Below, one piece after another: positions 21,174 through 32,581 of a stretch of DNA of 64,000 bases. Below the pieces are notes generated by a model. That model saw nothing but the letters and a program-made list of their open reading frames with translations. It had not been told where the DNA came from and did no database searches. Numbering within the stretch: position 1 is the first letter of the stretch; every line of letters starts with the position of its first letter. The translations under genes were made by a program, and so were the position numbers. This stretch comes from Telopea speciosissima (taxonomy: Eukaryota > Streptophyta > Magnoliopsida > Proteales > Proteaceae). The DNA is taken from the NCBI RefSeq assembly GCF_018873765.1, contig NC_057919.1, positions 61,518,484-61,582,483 on the forward strand, read 5' to 3'.

Positions 21174-22665
21174 GTATTTTTGAGGAATCTTGAGTTGTTT
21201 TAAACACGAAAACAAAGTTGTTTTACCAGTCCCATTAAACTAATTATGCTTATAGAAATTTGGTTAATTGTATGCTGAGGTAAAAAATTTGGAATTTTAG
21301 ACATAGAACCAATTAGGAACTGGAACCGTCCCATCCATTCATAAACGATTTTAGATCTTAGATTTGAAACCGATTAGATAAATAGAAGTATTATTAGGAA
21401 CCGGACCAATTTACACCCTTACCATCATTAATATAGTTTCCCTCAAGGATCATCAAGATGAGGTTGTCTAGATGTCCCAAAATATTTGTCAATATGTTTG
21501 TCATCATTTATCCACCAAGTAAATTTTAGCTTGAAAGCATTGTCCCACATGTAAATGTTACAATTTGAAAGCATTGTCCCACATCTATTAGGGTTTATAT
21601 ATTGCCACCAAGTAAAAATTTTAGCTTGTTGACAATTCCTAATTTATTCTTTGACCTTTTTGGTACTACACTTTTTCCCAATGAGGAAAAATCCCGTGTT
21701 ATTTTTCATGTACACTTAAAATGTGCAAGACAATGATAAGAGGAAAAAAAAATGACTCATGTTTCCTTTTTCTGAGGGGATGGGGTACCCTCAAGAGCTA
21801 TGTGGTATAATACCAAAGGAGAGGGTTTTCATGCGCGGCCGCATGAGAGAGGAAGGATTATTATGATGAGTCAAATGGGGGATTTATAGTCATTTTGACC
21901 CTTATTGTCCCATCCCACGGTTAGTGCTGGATCGCGAATAGTACACAGCCGTGCACCAAACTTTTTGTCAATACAAAACATAAGGTTTTATTAAGAAAGT
22001 GAAAGAGTTACAAGTAAAATGATAGTAAGGGCATATAATGGTCAAAATATGAAAGGGTTTCCTTCACACATTAAAAAGAAGGGAGATCTAGAACCAAAGT
22101 ACTTTGCTTTTATCTCATTTAGGGTTCTAATCATATGTTTAGGACATTGGTAAAGGTATTTATGGGAAAGTACCAATGTCATCATAACAAGGCATAATAA
22201 TCAGCAAAACCCATAAGACCATGACAAGAATAATAGACAATGTCCACTACTCTAGAGGTCCCTTTTTATGTAACTCCTGCACCTCAGCAGAGAATTTGGT
22301 GGGCCTTGTGTTAGGTTACCGTAAAAGATATATATAAAAAAACAAAGTTAAGGGCCCCTACTAAGGAAGTAGAAGTAAGACAAGAAGAAGAGTTCTTTCT
22401 ACAAAAGACCAAGATGACAAACATATAGAACACTCCAATGCTAACCTAAGCAGCATTAACACTTTAATTATAGGTGATAGGGATATAAAAAAAGAGGGGG
22501 GAAAAGGTTGACCCTACTGAACTCATGGTCCAGGGCCTTTTGCCTCAATATTGAAGTAGTATATGTTTCAACCTTTCTTGTGTTTTGACTTGAAATTAGG
22601 CTAGAGCATGACCATCTACTCCCTGTCAAAATAAGATTTTTTATTTCTATCATGGATAATTGAAG
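21174..22665. other. Intergenic, no gene recognised
   Basis: AT-rich sequence. A short direct repeat, gaaagcattgtcccacat, occurs at about 21534 and 21567, and ccaccaagtaaa(aa)ttttagctt at about 21513 and 21605. These may be traces of an LTR or MITE. No protein domain found. Confidence 0.4.
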
Positions 22666-22673
22666 GAGGGGGC

Positions 22674-23385
22674 TAAGGGTGTCAATTTGGGATCAGAACC
22701 GGAACCATCTCGCTAAAACCCGATATTGGATCGTCCTATTAATGAATGAGACGGTATTGGGATCTGATCTTGGTACCAAATAATAAATGGGATGAGAGAG
22801 TTCTGGGATGAAATTCTGAATGGTACCAGTTTCGAAATACTGGAACTATGAGTATCTTTTCAAAAGGTATATATCATGTTCTTGTGTTGAAGGTTTATGA
22901 CTGTAGTTTAATGTTTTTAGTGGTATTTTTTCTTGAAGAGGTTTCAACTAATGGACGTTTAGTTCAATTTTTTTTTTGATAGAGGACCTTTAGTTCTTTT
23001 TCTATAAACTTGTTTTGTGATGGGACTAAAGCCATATATGGACTTGTTTATTGCATCTTCATTAATTATTAGACCTGGTTTTGAGAAGCTTACATTAAGA
23101 TTATAATCTTAAGGAGGAGTTTGAAGAAGTAAATCCATGATATTTATCTTGGTTTCGTATTTTAAATTGCTTTTTAATAATGGAACAATCTCGGAACCAT
23201 TAAACTTCCTTTCTATTAGGCTTAGAACCTAATAGGAACTGGTACTGTCCCATCCCGTTAATAATCGAGACTGGGACCTAAGTTTGGTCCGATTTACTAA
23301 ATGGGATGGTACATTGACACTTTTGGTACCGATAATGATACAAACCCGTTCCCAATACCAGGAATCGTCCCAATTGACACCCTTA
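22674..23385. mobile_element. Non-autonomous hAT element (712 bp)
   Basis: The termini TAAGGGTGTCAATT are inverted and identical over 14 bp. A perfect 8 bp duplication, gagggggc, flanks at 22666-22673 and 23386-23393. The interior repeats ggaaccg/atgggatg words and has no transposase. This is the clearest copy of the TARGGGTGTCAA group. Confidence 0.9.
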
Positions 23386-23393
23386 GAGGGGGC

Positions 23394-24226
23394 ATGGTTT
23401 TTGGTATCAATATGATATCGCATCGGTGTTGATCCATATCGGATGATTTTTCTCTTAAAGATACCGATATATTATCTTTTTTTTACATTACTACCCTCTT
23501 TCCGCACGATGTCAATTATCCATATCGGTATGAGCTGATACCAATACAGATCGGCCAATACAGCCGTAAACTTCCATGTCCCTATTCCAATCAAATAAGA
23601 TGAGGGTTTTGAAAATTAGATTGGATCAACCGATCCTGATTCCCCTCATTAGCCTCCAACCGTTTCTCTATGAAAAAACCCTAGATGCATGAAATATATC
23701 AATTTCGGGACCAATTTGGATTGATCAAGGCTGAATCCATTCCGGTCTCAATCAGAATCGACAAGTAACAATCCGGATCTTGATTTTGGGTTGCTAAAAT
23801 TTGGACAGGACTGATGACAGTGATAAGGGGATTCCTCCTTCACCATAGATAAAAGAAAACTCGATCCATTTGAAATTGGGAAGAAAAGTAAAGAAGATCT
23901 ATCCAAAAAAGCCCTATTCAAAAATAAAGATTTTCATTTAATCAAATAGTTATTATAGTCTTCATCCAAGAAGGAGAAAATCACCTTCAATGGCCACCCA
24001 CCACTATCTACATAATACCCACACAGCCACTTTTATTTCCTTATTTCCTCTCTTTCTCTCTCATTCTATAATCAATTAACAAACCAAACCCCAACCCATA
24101 TATAACATTTGGTTTCACAACAATACAAAAACAAATGAATTAGAACCAGCCCCAACAAAACTGAACCCAAAAAACGAATAGCCCAAAGTCCCATTTTTGC
24201 CCTTGGTATTCTGTACTATCCCCACC
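23394..24226. other. Intergenic, 3' side of the LRR gene
   Basis: Contains gatatcg/ccgatac-rich repeat text (23410-23560) typical of dispersed repeats. The last 200 bp (about 24030-24226) probably include the 3' UTR of the minus-strand LRR gene. No coding sequence recognised. Confidence 0.4.
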
Positions 24227-25438
24227 TCATCCCTTCCACTTGGCACACTGAGTCGTCGGCCGAGTCTTCACTATCCCTGCCTTAATCGGACAAGTAGTCT
24301 GAGCCGGCGGTACCATACAGTTATATTGCAAACACAAAGAGCTGCTAGATGGAATCTCAGCCGTTGGATTGATTTCGATCCCTGTCAGGTAATTATGCTG
24401 TAGGTACAGTATCTCTATCCCTGCGGCTAACAACCGGTCTACGAAGCTACCCGGCACTTCCCCTGTGAACCGGTTATTGTTCAGATACAGGTTCTGGACG
24501 GTCGACAACAGCGACGATATCTCGCCGGAAAATCTGTTATAGCTCAGATCGACGGTGGTGATCCTAACTTGATCCAATGGTTTAACCCGTCCAGCGAAGA
24601 AATTTCTCTGCAACTGAAGGTTCGTTATCGGAAATGTGAATAAAACGCCGGGAATGCTTCCCGTGAACCGGTTCAGGCTCAGATCGAGGTAGTTCAGCCG
24701 GTTGAGTCGGGCCAATAGCCGGTCTACCGGTCCACTCAGACGGTTGGAAGACAGGGAGAGGTACTGAAGCGACGGAGGTAGAGAAGAAGGTGAGAGAGCA
24801 CCGGCGAGGTTGTTGTGTTTGAGATCGAGACGAGTTAGGGTTTGGGAGGTGAAGGGAGGGACTGAACCAGTGAGATGGTTGTGACACATAATTACATTGG
24901 AAAGTGAAGGGATTGTTCCGATGGCCGGAGGAATCGAGCCGCTGAGCTGATTGTAGCTAAGATCAAGGGTTTGAAGCCTTCGGAGTTCGACCAGAGAAGA
25001 GGGTATTTCGCCTGAGATGAAGTTTTTGCTAATAGCGAGGAATCGAAGGTTCTTCAACTGAGATAGAGTTTGTGGAAGATAACCCATTACTCTACCAGGA
25101 ACAATGGAGAGCTCTGCGAGTGCTGAGAGATTGCCGATTGCACGGTCGATACGGCCACTGAGACCAGGAGAACCAGCTCTTGGATCGCCTAGGTTTAAAG
25201 CGATTACCTTGTCAGCTTCACAGTATACACCGGCGAAGTTGCAGGGATCGGAAGTGAAGTCCCACGAGGAAAAGAAATTCGAACCAGGCATGTCATCCAG
25301 AGATTTACGGATAGATTGCAGAGCCAGGAAATCAATAGGGTCTAAGATGGAAAATATGCTCAATGGAATGTAGAACAGAACTAAAACAAAAATTACAGAG
25401 GCTACAAGCTGTTTTCGACTGTTCTTCATCACCTCCAT
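24227..25438 (-). CDS. Secreted leucine-rich-repeat protein without kinase
   Basis: An intronless 403-residue ORF. Residues 9-31 (VASVIFVLVLFYIPLSIFSI) form an N-terminal hydrophobic signal. The LRR N-terminal cap follows: DFLALQSIRKSLDDMPGSNF then WDFTSDPCNFAGVYC, with the paired cysteines. About ten plant-type repeats (LxxLxLxxNxLSGxIPxx) occupy residues about 80-350, e.g. LDLSYNQLSGSIPPAIG and LDLSLNRFTGSIPGVLF. A Cys-rich C-terminal cap (CLQYNCMVPPAQTTCPIK) closes the domain. There is no transmembrane segment or kinase, so the product should be secreted or apoplastic. It resembles Arabidopsis At5g66330-type LRR family proteins by recall. Function is not known from sequence, and ligand binding is only the usual guess for the fold. 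The gene is intact. Confidence 0.9.
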   Translation of the reverse strand: MEVMKNSRKQLVASVIFVLVLFYIPLSIFSILDPIDFLALQSIRKSLDDMPGSNFFSSWDFTSDPCNFAGVYCEADKVIALNLGDPRAGSPGLSGRIDRAIGNLSALAELSIVPGRVMGYLPQTLSQLKNLRFLAISKNFISGEIPSSLVELRRLQTLDLSYNQLSGSIPPAIGTIPSLSNVIMCHNHLTGSVPPFTSQTLTRLDLKHNNLAGALSPSSLPPSLQYLSLSSNRLSGPVDRLLARLNRLNYLDLSLNRFTGSIPGVLFTFPITNLQLQRNFFAGRVKPLDQVRITTVDLSYNRFSGEISSLLSTVQNLYLNNNRFTGEVPGSFVDRLLAAGIEILYLQHNYLTGIEINPTAEIPSSSSLCLQYNCMVPPAQTTCPIKAGIVKTRPTTQCAKWKG

Positions 25439-27098
25439 TTCTTGGAAGAAACAGAGAGAGATGAGAAACCCTTGGAGGTATTGCTTGGGTTTTAATGGGT
25501 ACGAGACTAGCTTTTCTGCAACTTTTCCGTGAGGGCAACCTACAGATTTCCCGTGGGAGGCGGTGTGAGAGCTTTAATAGCAAAGTATAAGTAAACATCA
25601 ATGGTCAACACCGCAAGAAGAGAGAGATAGAGAGAGAGAAGAGATTTCTTGGGAGATAAGTTTTGCTTTCGCTTTGATCCCACTTCGCTCTCAGTAATCT
25701 TAGCTTTTTCTTTTCATTTGGCTTCTCAGAGAAGGCGCAATGACTGCAACTGCAACTACAAAGCAAGTTCTAGTGTTTGTTTACTCTTTTCCCCATCTCT
25801 ATTCGCTCTCTAAACTCGTTTTTCCTTGGGATTAGGTTCGGAAGAACAAACGGTTCTCCGAACCTAGGTGTTATTCCGAAGCTGAGGCTCGGATGACAAT
25901 GGGAGATGCGCCATCCACGTCATCTGAATAAGCCACGTGAGCATTAGTGGAGAGACCGAGAGAGTAGGATCAGCCGGTAACAGTCAGTGCTTCTATTACT
26001 TGTGGTTACCGCCACCTATCGGTCACAAGGTATTGTCGCTTTTATTTGGGAAAACTGGGATTCTAAAAAGAATAAGAATATGGAGAAAGTTTGTCCTGTA
26101 GCGTCAGTGATCTCCAACGGTCCCCTTCTTCGCCACGTGTTTTCTTATTGGATTGGTATGTGTACCATGTAGCTCTTGTAGAAAGTACAAACCATCAGAG
26201 TCGTCGATCTGAAATTTAACGTTCAGTATTAATCAACTAGAGATCCCTTTAAATATTTTTGGTATGGTCATTGTCGGTTCAGTTTGATTAGTTCAGTCAG
26301 CCTAACCTATTGAAATAATATGTGTGGACCCAATGGTCAAATTAATTCTATTGACTTTGAAGAGTTGGTATGTAATATGTATACGGGGGAAATACTATGT
26401 ATGCTAACGGTATACCATATGCTAATACCCTATTTGTCAATGTCTCTTTTCCTCTCTTTGAGTCATTTCAAAAAATGAAAGAGAGAGATAGACACATAGG
26501 GTGCTAGCATTAGCGGTATATCCATCCATCTCTCATGTATGTAATACCCATTAAACAACAAAGATGGACATGTTTTAATTAATTTACGAAGAAAAGTTCT
26601 CTGTGGGAGTGTACCAACCATGCTATGTCTGGGACAAAATGACCTCCCCACCCCATGATACCAATGAGTGTAAGTGCCACGCTCCCCAGAGAATACTAAC
26701 CCATTAGTTATAATGGGGAAGATCCAATAGATCCAAGGAAAGGATCGTTTTGAATGTTGACTGTTGACCACCAAACCAAATTGAAATAGGAAAGCCCAAC
26801 TTCACCACTGAGGATTATTCAGGCATTGGAATGAAGGTTATGTTGATTATTTGATTGGCTTCATATTGTGTGTGTGTGTCATTTCTAAATCTGTAATTCA
26901 TTTTCTATCCTCATCAAATGTGATATTAATTATTATGATGCAACCACGCCTTCATAATGCATAATTAATACTATTGATGCCCACGACCCAACCTTCATTT
27001 ATGTATGAAATTATGCAATCATGCCCATTGTGGTTGGATTTCCTCATAAGTTTTTAGATTTTCTTTAGAGATAGAGAATGCTGCCTGGGCCTCTAGAG
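25439..27098. other. LRR gene upstream region and intergenic sequence
   Basis: 25439-25700 should hold the leader and promoter of the minus-strand LRR gene, including a GA-rich run at 25619-25648. I could not place a convincing TATA box. A possible MITE lies at about 26400-26530 (gctaacggtatacc...ggtatatcc). Its gagagatagacacat words recur near 39490 and 40390. No other gene seen. Confidence 0.4.
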
Positions 27099-27106
27099 CT
27101 TGCAGG

Positions 27107-27744
27107 TAGAGATGTAAACAGATCGAATTTGATTGGATAGTGGCATTATCATATTCGTATCCGTTTATATTTGGATGGATTCGGATAATATCTTATCAAT
27201 TTTTACACGGATTCGGATAGTTTCCGGATAGTGATTTTTTTTAATACGGATTCTCCTAAATGGATATAAATGTGAATCGAATACCAATTTTCTGACTATC
27301 CGTTGACATCTTTACCGTTTTTTATGATGAGGATTAGAGTTGAGACTTGAAAGTTCAACAACTACCCTTTCTTCTACTCTTCTTAGTCTTTGATTTTCTC
27401 ACATAGATATGTGATTCCATGTATCACATAGATATGTGATTGCATAAAACTATATATATATAAATCAATATAAAATATAGAAAAAGAATCACACTATTCT
27501 AACTTATAAAATTGTAAAAATAAGATAATAAAATCCAATAAGGTCACTTAAAAGGATAGATGGACAAAGAGATATATTTCAGATATTTTATTACCGTCGT
27601 ATTGCTAAACGAATCGGATAATAATCTGATAGATAGGAGGATTATCATATTCATATCCGATTAGTTTCGGATGGATTCAGATTATCCTAAACGGATACGA
27701 ACGTGGATCTAATAAGGATTTTCGAATATCCGTTGACATCTCTA
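27107..27744. mobile_element. Non-autonomous hAT element (638 bp)
   Basis: The inverted termini are TAGAGATGTAAACAGAT and TAGAGATGTCAACGGAT, with a perfect 8 bp duplication, cttgcagg, at 27099-27106 and 27745-27752. The interior is built from ggatacg/cggataat words and AT-rich text and has no ORF of note. It is a different family from the TARGGGTGTCAA group. Confidence 0.9.
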
Positions 27745-28085
27745 CTTGCAGGCATGTTGGCCAATGGGAATCTGCAAACAAGCATCATTATGGGTAGAAA
27801 TTTTGCCTTTTCATGGGAGCAGACTGTTATTTTCGTGTGTTTTTGACTTTTTGTGTCTAGGCATAGGAGCCATGTGGGCTACACGACAAAGTAGCGGTTG
27901 TTTCCCCTTTTTTTTTACGGTGTGTTTGGTATTTTGAAACTTGTTTTTTCTCTATTTTTTTATTTCAGAATGCATTCTATATTCAAAATCTATTCCAAAA
28001 ATAAATATCAAATATAGCCTAAATACCCAAACTTAATATTTTTTTCTTCTTTTCATTGAAATCCAAAGTTGTAATTATTTTGATT

Positions 28086-29044
28086 GGGTAAATAACAGCT
28101 AAGGTACTTGACGTTTCAAGAAATTATAGTTAAGGTACCCAACATTTCTTATATTATGTTTGGGATACCTAAACTAAGATTACATTAACCTAGTTAATCA
28201 ATCTTTTTTATTTCCATTTTTGCCCCATATTTCAAATTAAACCTACCTTGTCTTTTAACCTCTCACAGGTTAAAACCCCATCTCTCTCCCACCCCTCATC
28301 TTCCTTGCAAAATCTTCTTCCCCCCCCCCCCCTCAACACTATCAGAGAGAAGAAGAAATCTGATATACCTCATGCTATGAGGAGGAAAAGATGCGGTGGG
28401 GTTGCAACCATGGTTGATATATAAAAAACCTAAGTATGGGTATCACTCCAAAGCACTGACTGAGGACTGGATTGAAGTGTTAGAAAAAATGAACTTGAAT
28501 TGGGGTGAATTGGACAAATCAGAGATGGGGAAAAATATTGTTGAGTTAAATTTCAAATTGCAACTTGCAAGTGTGAGCAAGCTTTTCTCTTTTCCCTTCA
28601 GTTTTTACTTCACCCTTCCTATAGCAAGAGGTATATCATCTCTTTGATAGCGTTGAGGGAGGGGGGGGGGGAGAAGATTTTACAAGGAAGATGAGAGGTG
28701 GGAGATGGGGGCGGGACAGGGGAGTAAAGGGGCTGAGAGGCAGAGGATGGGTGCGGGAACAGGGGATGAGAGGTAGGAGATGGGAGCGGGAACAGGGGAT
28801 GTGAGAGGTGGGATATGGGTGCAGGAATATGGGATGAGAGGTGGGAGATAAATGGGGTTTTGCAGTTGAGAAGTTAATGAGAACGTAGGATTGATTTGAT
28901 ATATAAGGGTAAAAATGGAAATAAAAAAATTGATTAACTAGGTTAATGTAATCTTAGTTTAGGTATCCCAAACATAATATATGAAACATTGGCTACCTTG
29001 ACTGTGATTTCTTGAAACATCAGATACCTTAGGTGTCATTACCC
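28086..29044. mobile_element. Long-TIR, foldback-like DNA element (959 bp)
   Basis: The arms are inverted copies. The left arm reads gggtaaataacagctaaggt...gtttgggatacctaaactaag...gttaatcaatctttttt. The right arm reads the complement, through to ...ggtgtcattaccc. Pairing continues inward to the C-run at 28320-28332 and the G-run at 28660-28670, so each arm is about 270-400 bp. The right arm is lengthened by local duplications of a gagaggtgggagatggg word. An 8 bp repeat, ttttgatt, flanks (28078-28085, 29045-29052). Long arms recall Mutator-like or foldback elements, while 8 bp fits hAT better, so the superfamily is open. The loop (28350-28640) has an open plus-strand frame. Confidence 0.75.
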
Positions 29045-29106
29045 TTTTGATTGTGAGTGATTCCTTATACCCTCTCCTTTCCCCTAAACATAAAAGAGAG
29101 TAAATT

Positions 29107-29400
29107 TTGGTGCCTTGAGGTTTCGTCGTGGTGTTATCTCAGCTTGGATGCCTTAGGGATTTGACCGTGGTATAACCTCGACTTGATGCCTTGAGGTTTC
29201 ACCGTGGTGTCACCTCGGCTTAGATGCCTTAGGGATTTGGCTGTGGTGTCACCTCGGCTCATTCACCTCAGCTTGGTGCCTTAAGTTTCACCATGGTGTC
29301 ACCTCGGATTGTTTATCTAGGCTTAGTGTCATAGGGATTTGGCTAAGGTGTCACCTCAGCTTGGTGCCGTAGTAGTGGCACCTCAATTCATTTATCGTGG
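29107..29400. repeat. Minisatellite, ~37-39 bp units
   Basis: About seven head-to-tail copies of a unit that alternates between tggtgccttgaggtttc and tggatgccttagggatttg, each followed by accgtggtgtcacctcggct or a variant. Two short spacers (about 15 bp) break the array in its right half. It lies beyond the truncated end of the gypsy element, and no frame stays open throughout. Confidence 0.8.
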
Positions 29401-29759
29401 CCAATATAGTAAGTAGCGTTTGAACATCACCTTGCCGAGCTAAACCAGCTTCATTGAATTAGAATTTGAAAGTACAAATCGAGCACCTATGATCGCATCA
29501 AATGACTCGGATGATTGAACTGAACTAAATGACTACTGATAATACTTAAGTTCTCCGAGTTCAATCGTTGAAGTACCTCCTTGCCCCCCAGAGTTTCCAA
29601 ATGGCAAGTATCTGGGTGAATCATTTTGGTAACTCTGTAAGTCCTTCCTAATTTGGTGCTAGCTTGTCTTAGTTCCTCAGGTTTGAGACTTTTGACCTCC
29701 TGATTGAATTTCTATGAGTAATGCTTCAATTGACTTATCTTTTCCCCAAAGAGTGGTTG

Positions 29760-32085
29760 CATAACATCTTCAGGAAGCCAGTTGATCTCTGCATTTACCG
29801 ACTCCTTTGTTTGTCAAGGACTTCATCTTCAGGTGGTGTGTTGAGACAACAACTTTCAGGGCATTAAGTCTCACCCGACAGAGAATGGCATTGTAGGCCG
29901 AGGGGATATCCACAACCAAGAAATTGATCATTACGGTGGTCTGCTGGTGTTCTGTTCCCGCCATGAGGAGTAGCTCTATAAATCCTTCTACCTTGACAGA
30001 TACGTCAGAGAACCCTTGCAGCAGGCAATCCACTTTCATCGACCTATCTCTGTTCAGCTTCATTTGGTCATATGCTTTCATAGAGGACATCTGCTAAACT
30101 TCCACTGTCTACAAGGATCCTTTTTACCTTGTTGTTTGCAATCCTCATTGTCACCACCAGGGCATGATCGTGTGGGGTTTGAACACCCTCTAAGTCTTCA
30201 TTAGAGAACAAAATCTTCTGCCATAATTTTGGTTTTTTTACCTAGGGTCTCGGTTGTGTTAACACTCTGGGTAAAGGCCTTCGCCTTCCGGGTTGAGGAT
30301 GAGCTTTCGCCAACTGTGGGTCCACTGTAGATGGTTGCTATTACCTTTACTGGTGTGTCTTATTTGGCCTGATTATTTGGTTGTTCTTGGTTGGGCGACT
30401 TAGTACACCTCCGACCACCTCGATCTTTTGTCCTATTAGGCTTTGTCTCTTCTCATCTGCCATGATGATCTCGGGGGCCTTCGTTGTCTTGGTTAGCCCT
30501 GTCTCACCGATTATCAATATAACGACCAAGGTAGCCCCTTTAGACGAGGCTCTTGATTTCTCCTTTGAGATGTTCACACTCATCTGTGTCATGGCCGTTT
30601 CCATTGTGAAACCTGCAAAACTTATCTGAGTTTCACGTTTCGAGATTGCTACCCATCTTTGGTGGCCACTTGACGAACTTCTCGTTCTCTATCTACAGTA
30701 GGATGTTGGACCTTCAGTGGGTGAGTGGAAAATATCACTCAAACTATTTCGGAGGCTCTTAAATTATCGTCTGTCAGATCGTCACCTCTTCCGTCCTTCA
30801 TTTTGATATTCTTTCTCCTCTCTTTCATGTCGTTTCTTCTCGGTTCGTCCTTCCTGGTTCTCCATTTTGGCATCCAAGGTTTTCACCGCATTCATGTATT
30901 CTTCGCATAGAGCCTGGAGCTTAGCCAAGTTGTTGGGTTGTTTTTCTCAGAGCTCCCAGTTGAGGTCTTTGTCATTGATACCTGCAAGCAAGGCGGTGTA
31001 CTCAACCGCTGGGTCCAAATCTTTGATCTCTAGTTTTACTTAATTGAACCTGGTCATGAAAGACCTAAGGAATTTGCCGCTCCTATGTTTCACGGTGGTC
31101 AGGATCACCGGAGTCTTTTTGTTGCTTTAACTACTCGTGAAAGCTGTTGCGAAGGTTGTGCTGAGCTCTCGGTATGCTCTAATCGATTATGGCTCGTGGT
31201 GAGTGAACTAGGTTCTTATGACTATTCTCAGCATGGTGGGAAAGGCGCGACACATAATCCGGTCTGTTGTGCCATCGTAATATAGAAACGTCGTCATCTT
31301 AAACTCCTAGAAAAAGACGTTCATGATTTTGTCAGAGAGGCTGTCTTTCCTGAGAAGACTAGCTACTCAGACCTGACTTGTATTTGCTTGAATTTTTTGG
31401 AATTTCTCTTTGAGCTCTTTTACATGTTTGTTGAGGTCATCATTCTCGGGAGCTCCTTTACAGGGGACTTTGGGCCTATGCTTAGAGTGCGGTTCATCCC
31501 GATCCTTAGCATTCTTTAGACACTTCTCAACGGCGTGATTACTGGGGCTTCGACCTGAGTCAGTTGACCTTGAGCTTCTCCATCTTCCGCCGTTATTATC
31601 CCATGACCTAGGCGTTGGAGTCCTTTATTCCATAACTTGAAGTGCGGGAGGTGGAGCCCTGTGTGAATGAACCTTAGCAAGGGCTTTAGAGTTCTGGCGA
31701 AGGGCTTGAGTAAGCTCTTGGAACTGCTGCTTCAGGGCTAGGAATTGTTCCTGGGTTACTGGGGTTTGCAAGTCGAGTTGGGGCACCTCTTGGGTTCCTT
31801 GACCACGGTGCTGGTATGCCCATCTTATTACTGGGGCCTGCAAGTCGAGTTGGGGCACCTCTTGGGTTCCTAGGTTCGACCACTGCGATTGCCACTTAGA
31901 GGAGTCGGTGGAGGGTTCCCAGTTGAGTTCAGATGACCCTGATCAGGGGGTGAAGATCCCTGACTGTGCTTGGGATTATTTTGATTATCTTCGTCGTGAT
32001 TCGAGGTTGTCCTACATGTGCTTTTGGTAGTCGTCATGACGAGTGGTTCTTACTTTCTCTCTGTTTCCCACAGATGGCGCCAATC
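29760..32085 (-). mobile_element. Ty3/gypsy gag-protease region, decayed
   Basis: On the minus strand, in broken frames, come a gag segment (about 31200-31290, YDGTTDRIMCRAFPTML), a zinc-knuckle-like FCRFHNGNGHDTDECEHLKG (about 30540-30620) and a retropepsin. The protease shows RIANNKVKRILVDSGSLADV (about 30070-30160), with Asp-Ser-Gly in the active-site position. It then shows VDIPSAYNAILCRVRLNALK (29845-29915). Stops and frameshifts abound, and reverse transcriptase, RNase H and integrase are absent, so the element is truncated at its 3' side. A repeated NPRGAPTRLA-type segment (31745-31870) marks an internal duplication. Confidence 0.8.
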
Positions 32086-32571
32086 TGTTGCTGCCGGAAC
32101 ATTGCCCGATGACGTGGAAGTCCTGCAAAGTTGAATGGCGCAGAAGTGACCTGGAGTGGACTCTGAGGTGGGATTCTCTATTGCCTAAGTCAATCTGGTG
32201 TCACAGATAAGATTTGGTAGAGGGAGTAATGAGAGAATAGTAAGAGAGTTAGTTTTCAGATCCTCGTACCTAGGTCCTTCTATCACTGTTTATACCTGGA
32301 GTGGTTGTCGAGGCGGTTATTGAGTCCCCTTGGTGGTTAGCTCCTTTCTTAGGACGTGTAATCTAGGCACGTGTCTGAGTGGAGATCGTGTCCCCTTGAT
32401 TTGGGGAATATTCCCTATGGTGGGGCGCGTCAGCCGTTGGAGTTAGAGAGTGTACGAGATTAGGGTTGTTGGGGGTTGTGATGCCCAAGTAACCCTTTCA
32501 ATGTCCTTTACTATTGCATTCCAACCTCCTATGCTGACAGGTTCCATCTACGTGTCACCTGTCTACTGACA
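32086..32571 (-). mobile_element. 5' LTR of the gypsy element
   Basis: On the minus strand the sequence runs TGTCAGTAGACAGGTGAC... to ...CCGGCAGCAACA and is directly followed by GATTGGCGCCATCTGTGGGAA, a primer-binding-site layout common in plant gypsy elements. TG...CA ends and a length of 486 bp fit an LTR. The 3' LTR was not found, consistent with truncation. Confidence 0.7.
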
Positions 32572-32581
32572 GGCTATTTTT

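Noticed and set aside
27410-27440. Direct repeat cacatagatatgtgatt as a regulatory site
   Set aside because: A simple duplicated word inside a hAT element. No gene nearby to regulate.
29107-29400. Possible CRISPR-like array
   Set aside because: Units are contiguous without unique spacers, in a plant nuclear context. It is a minisatellite.
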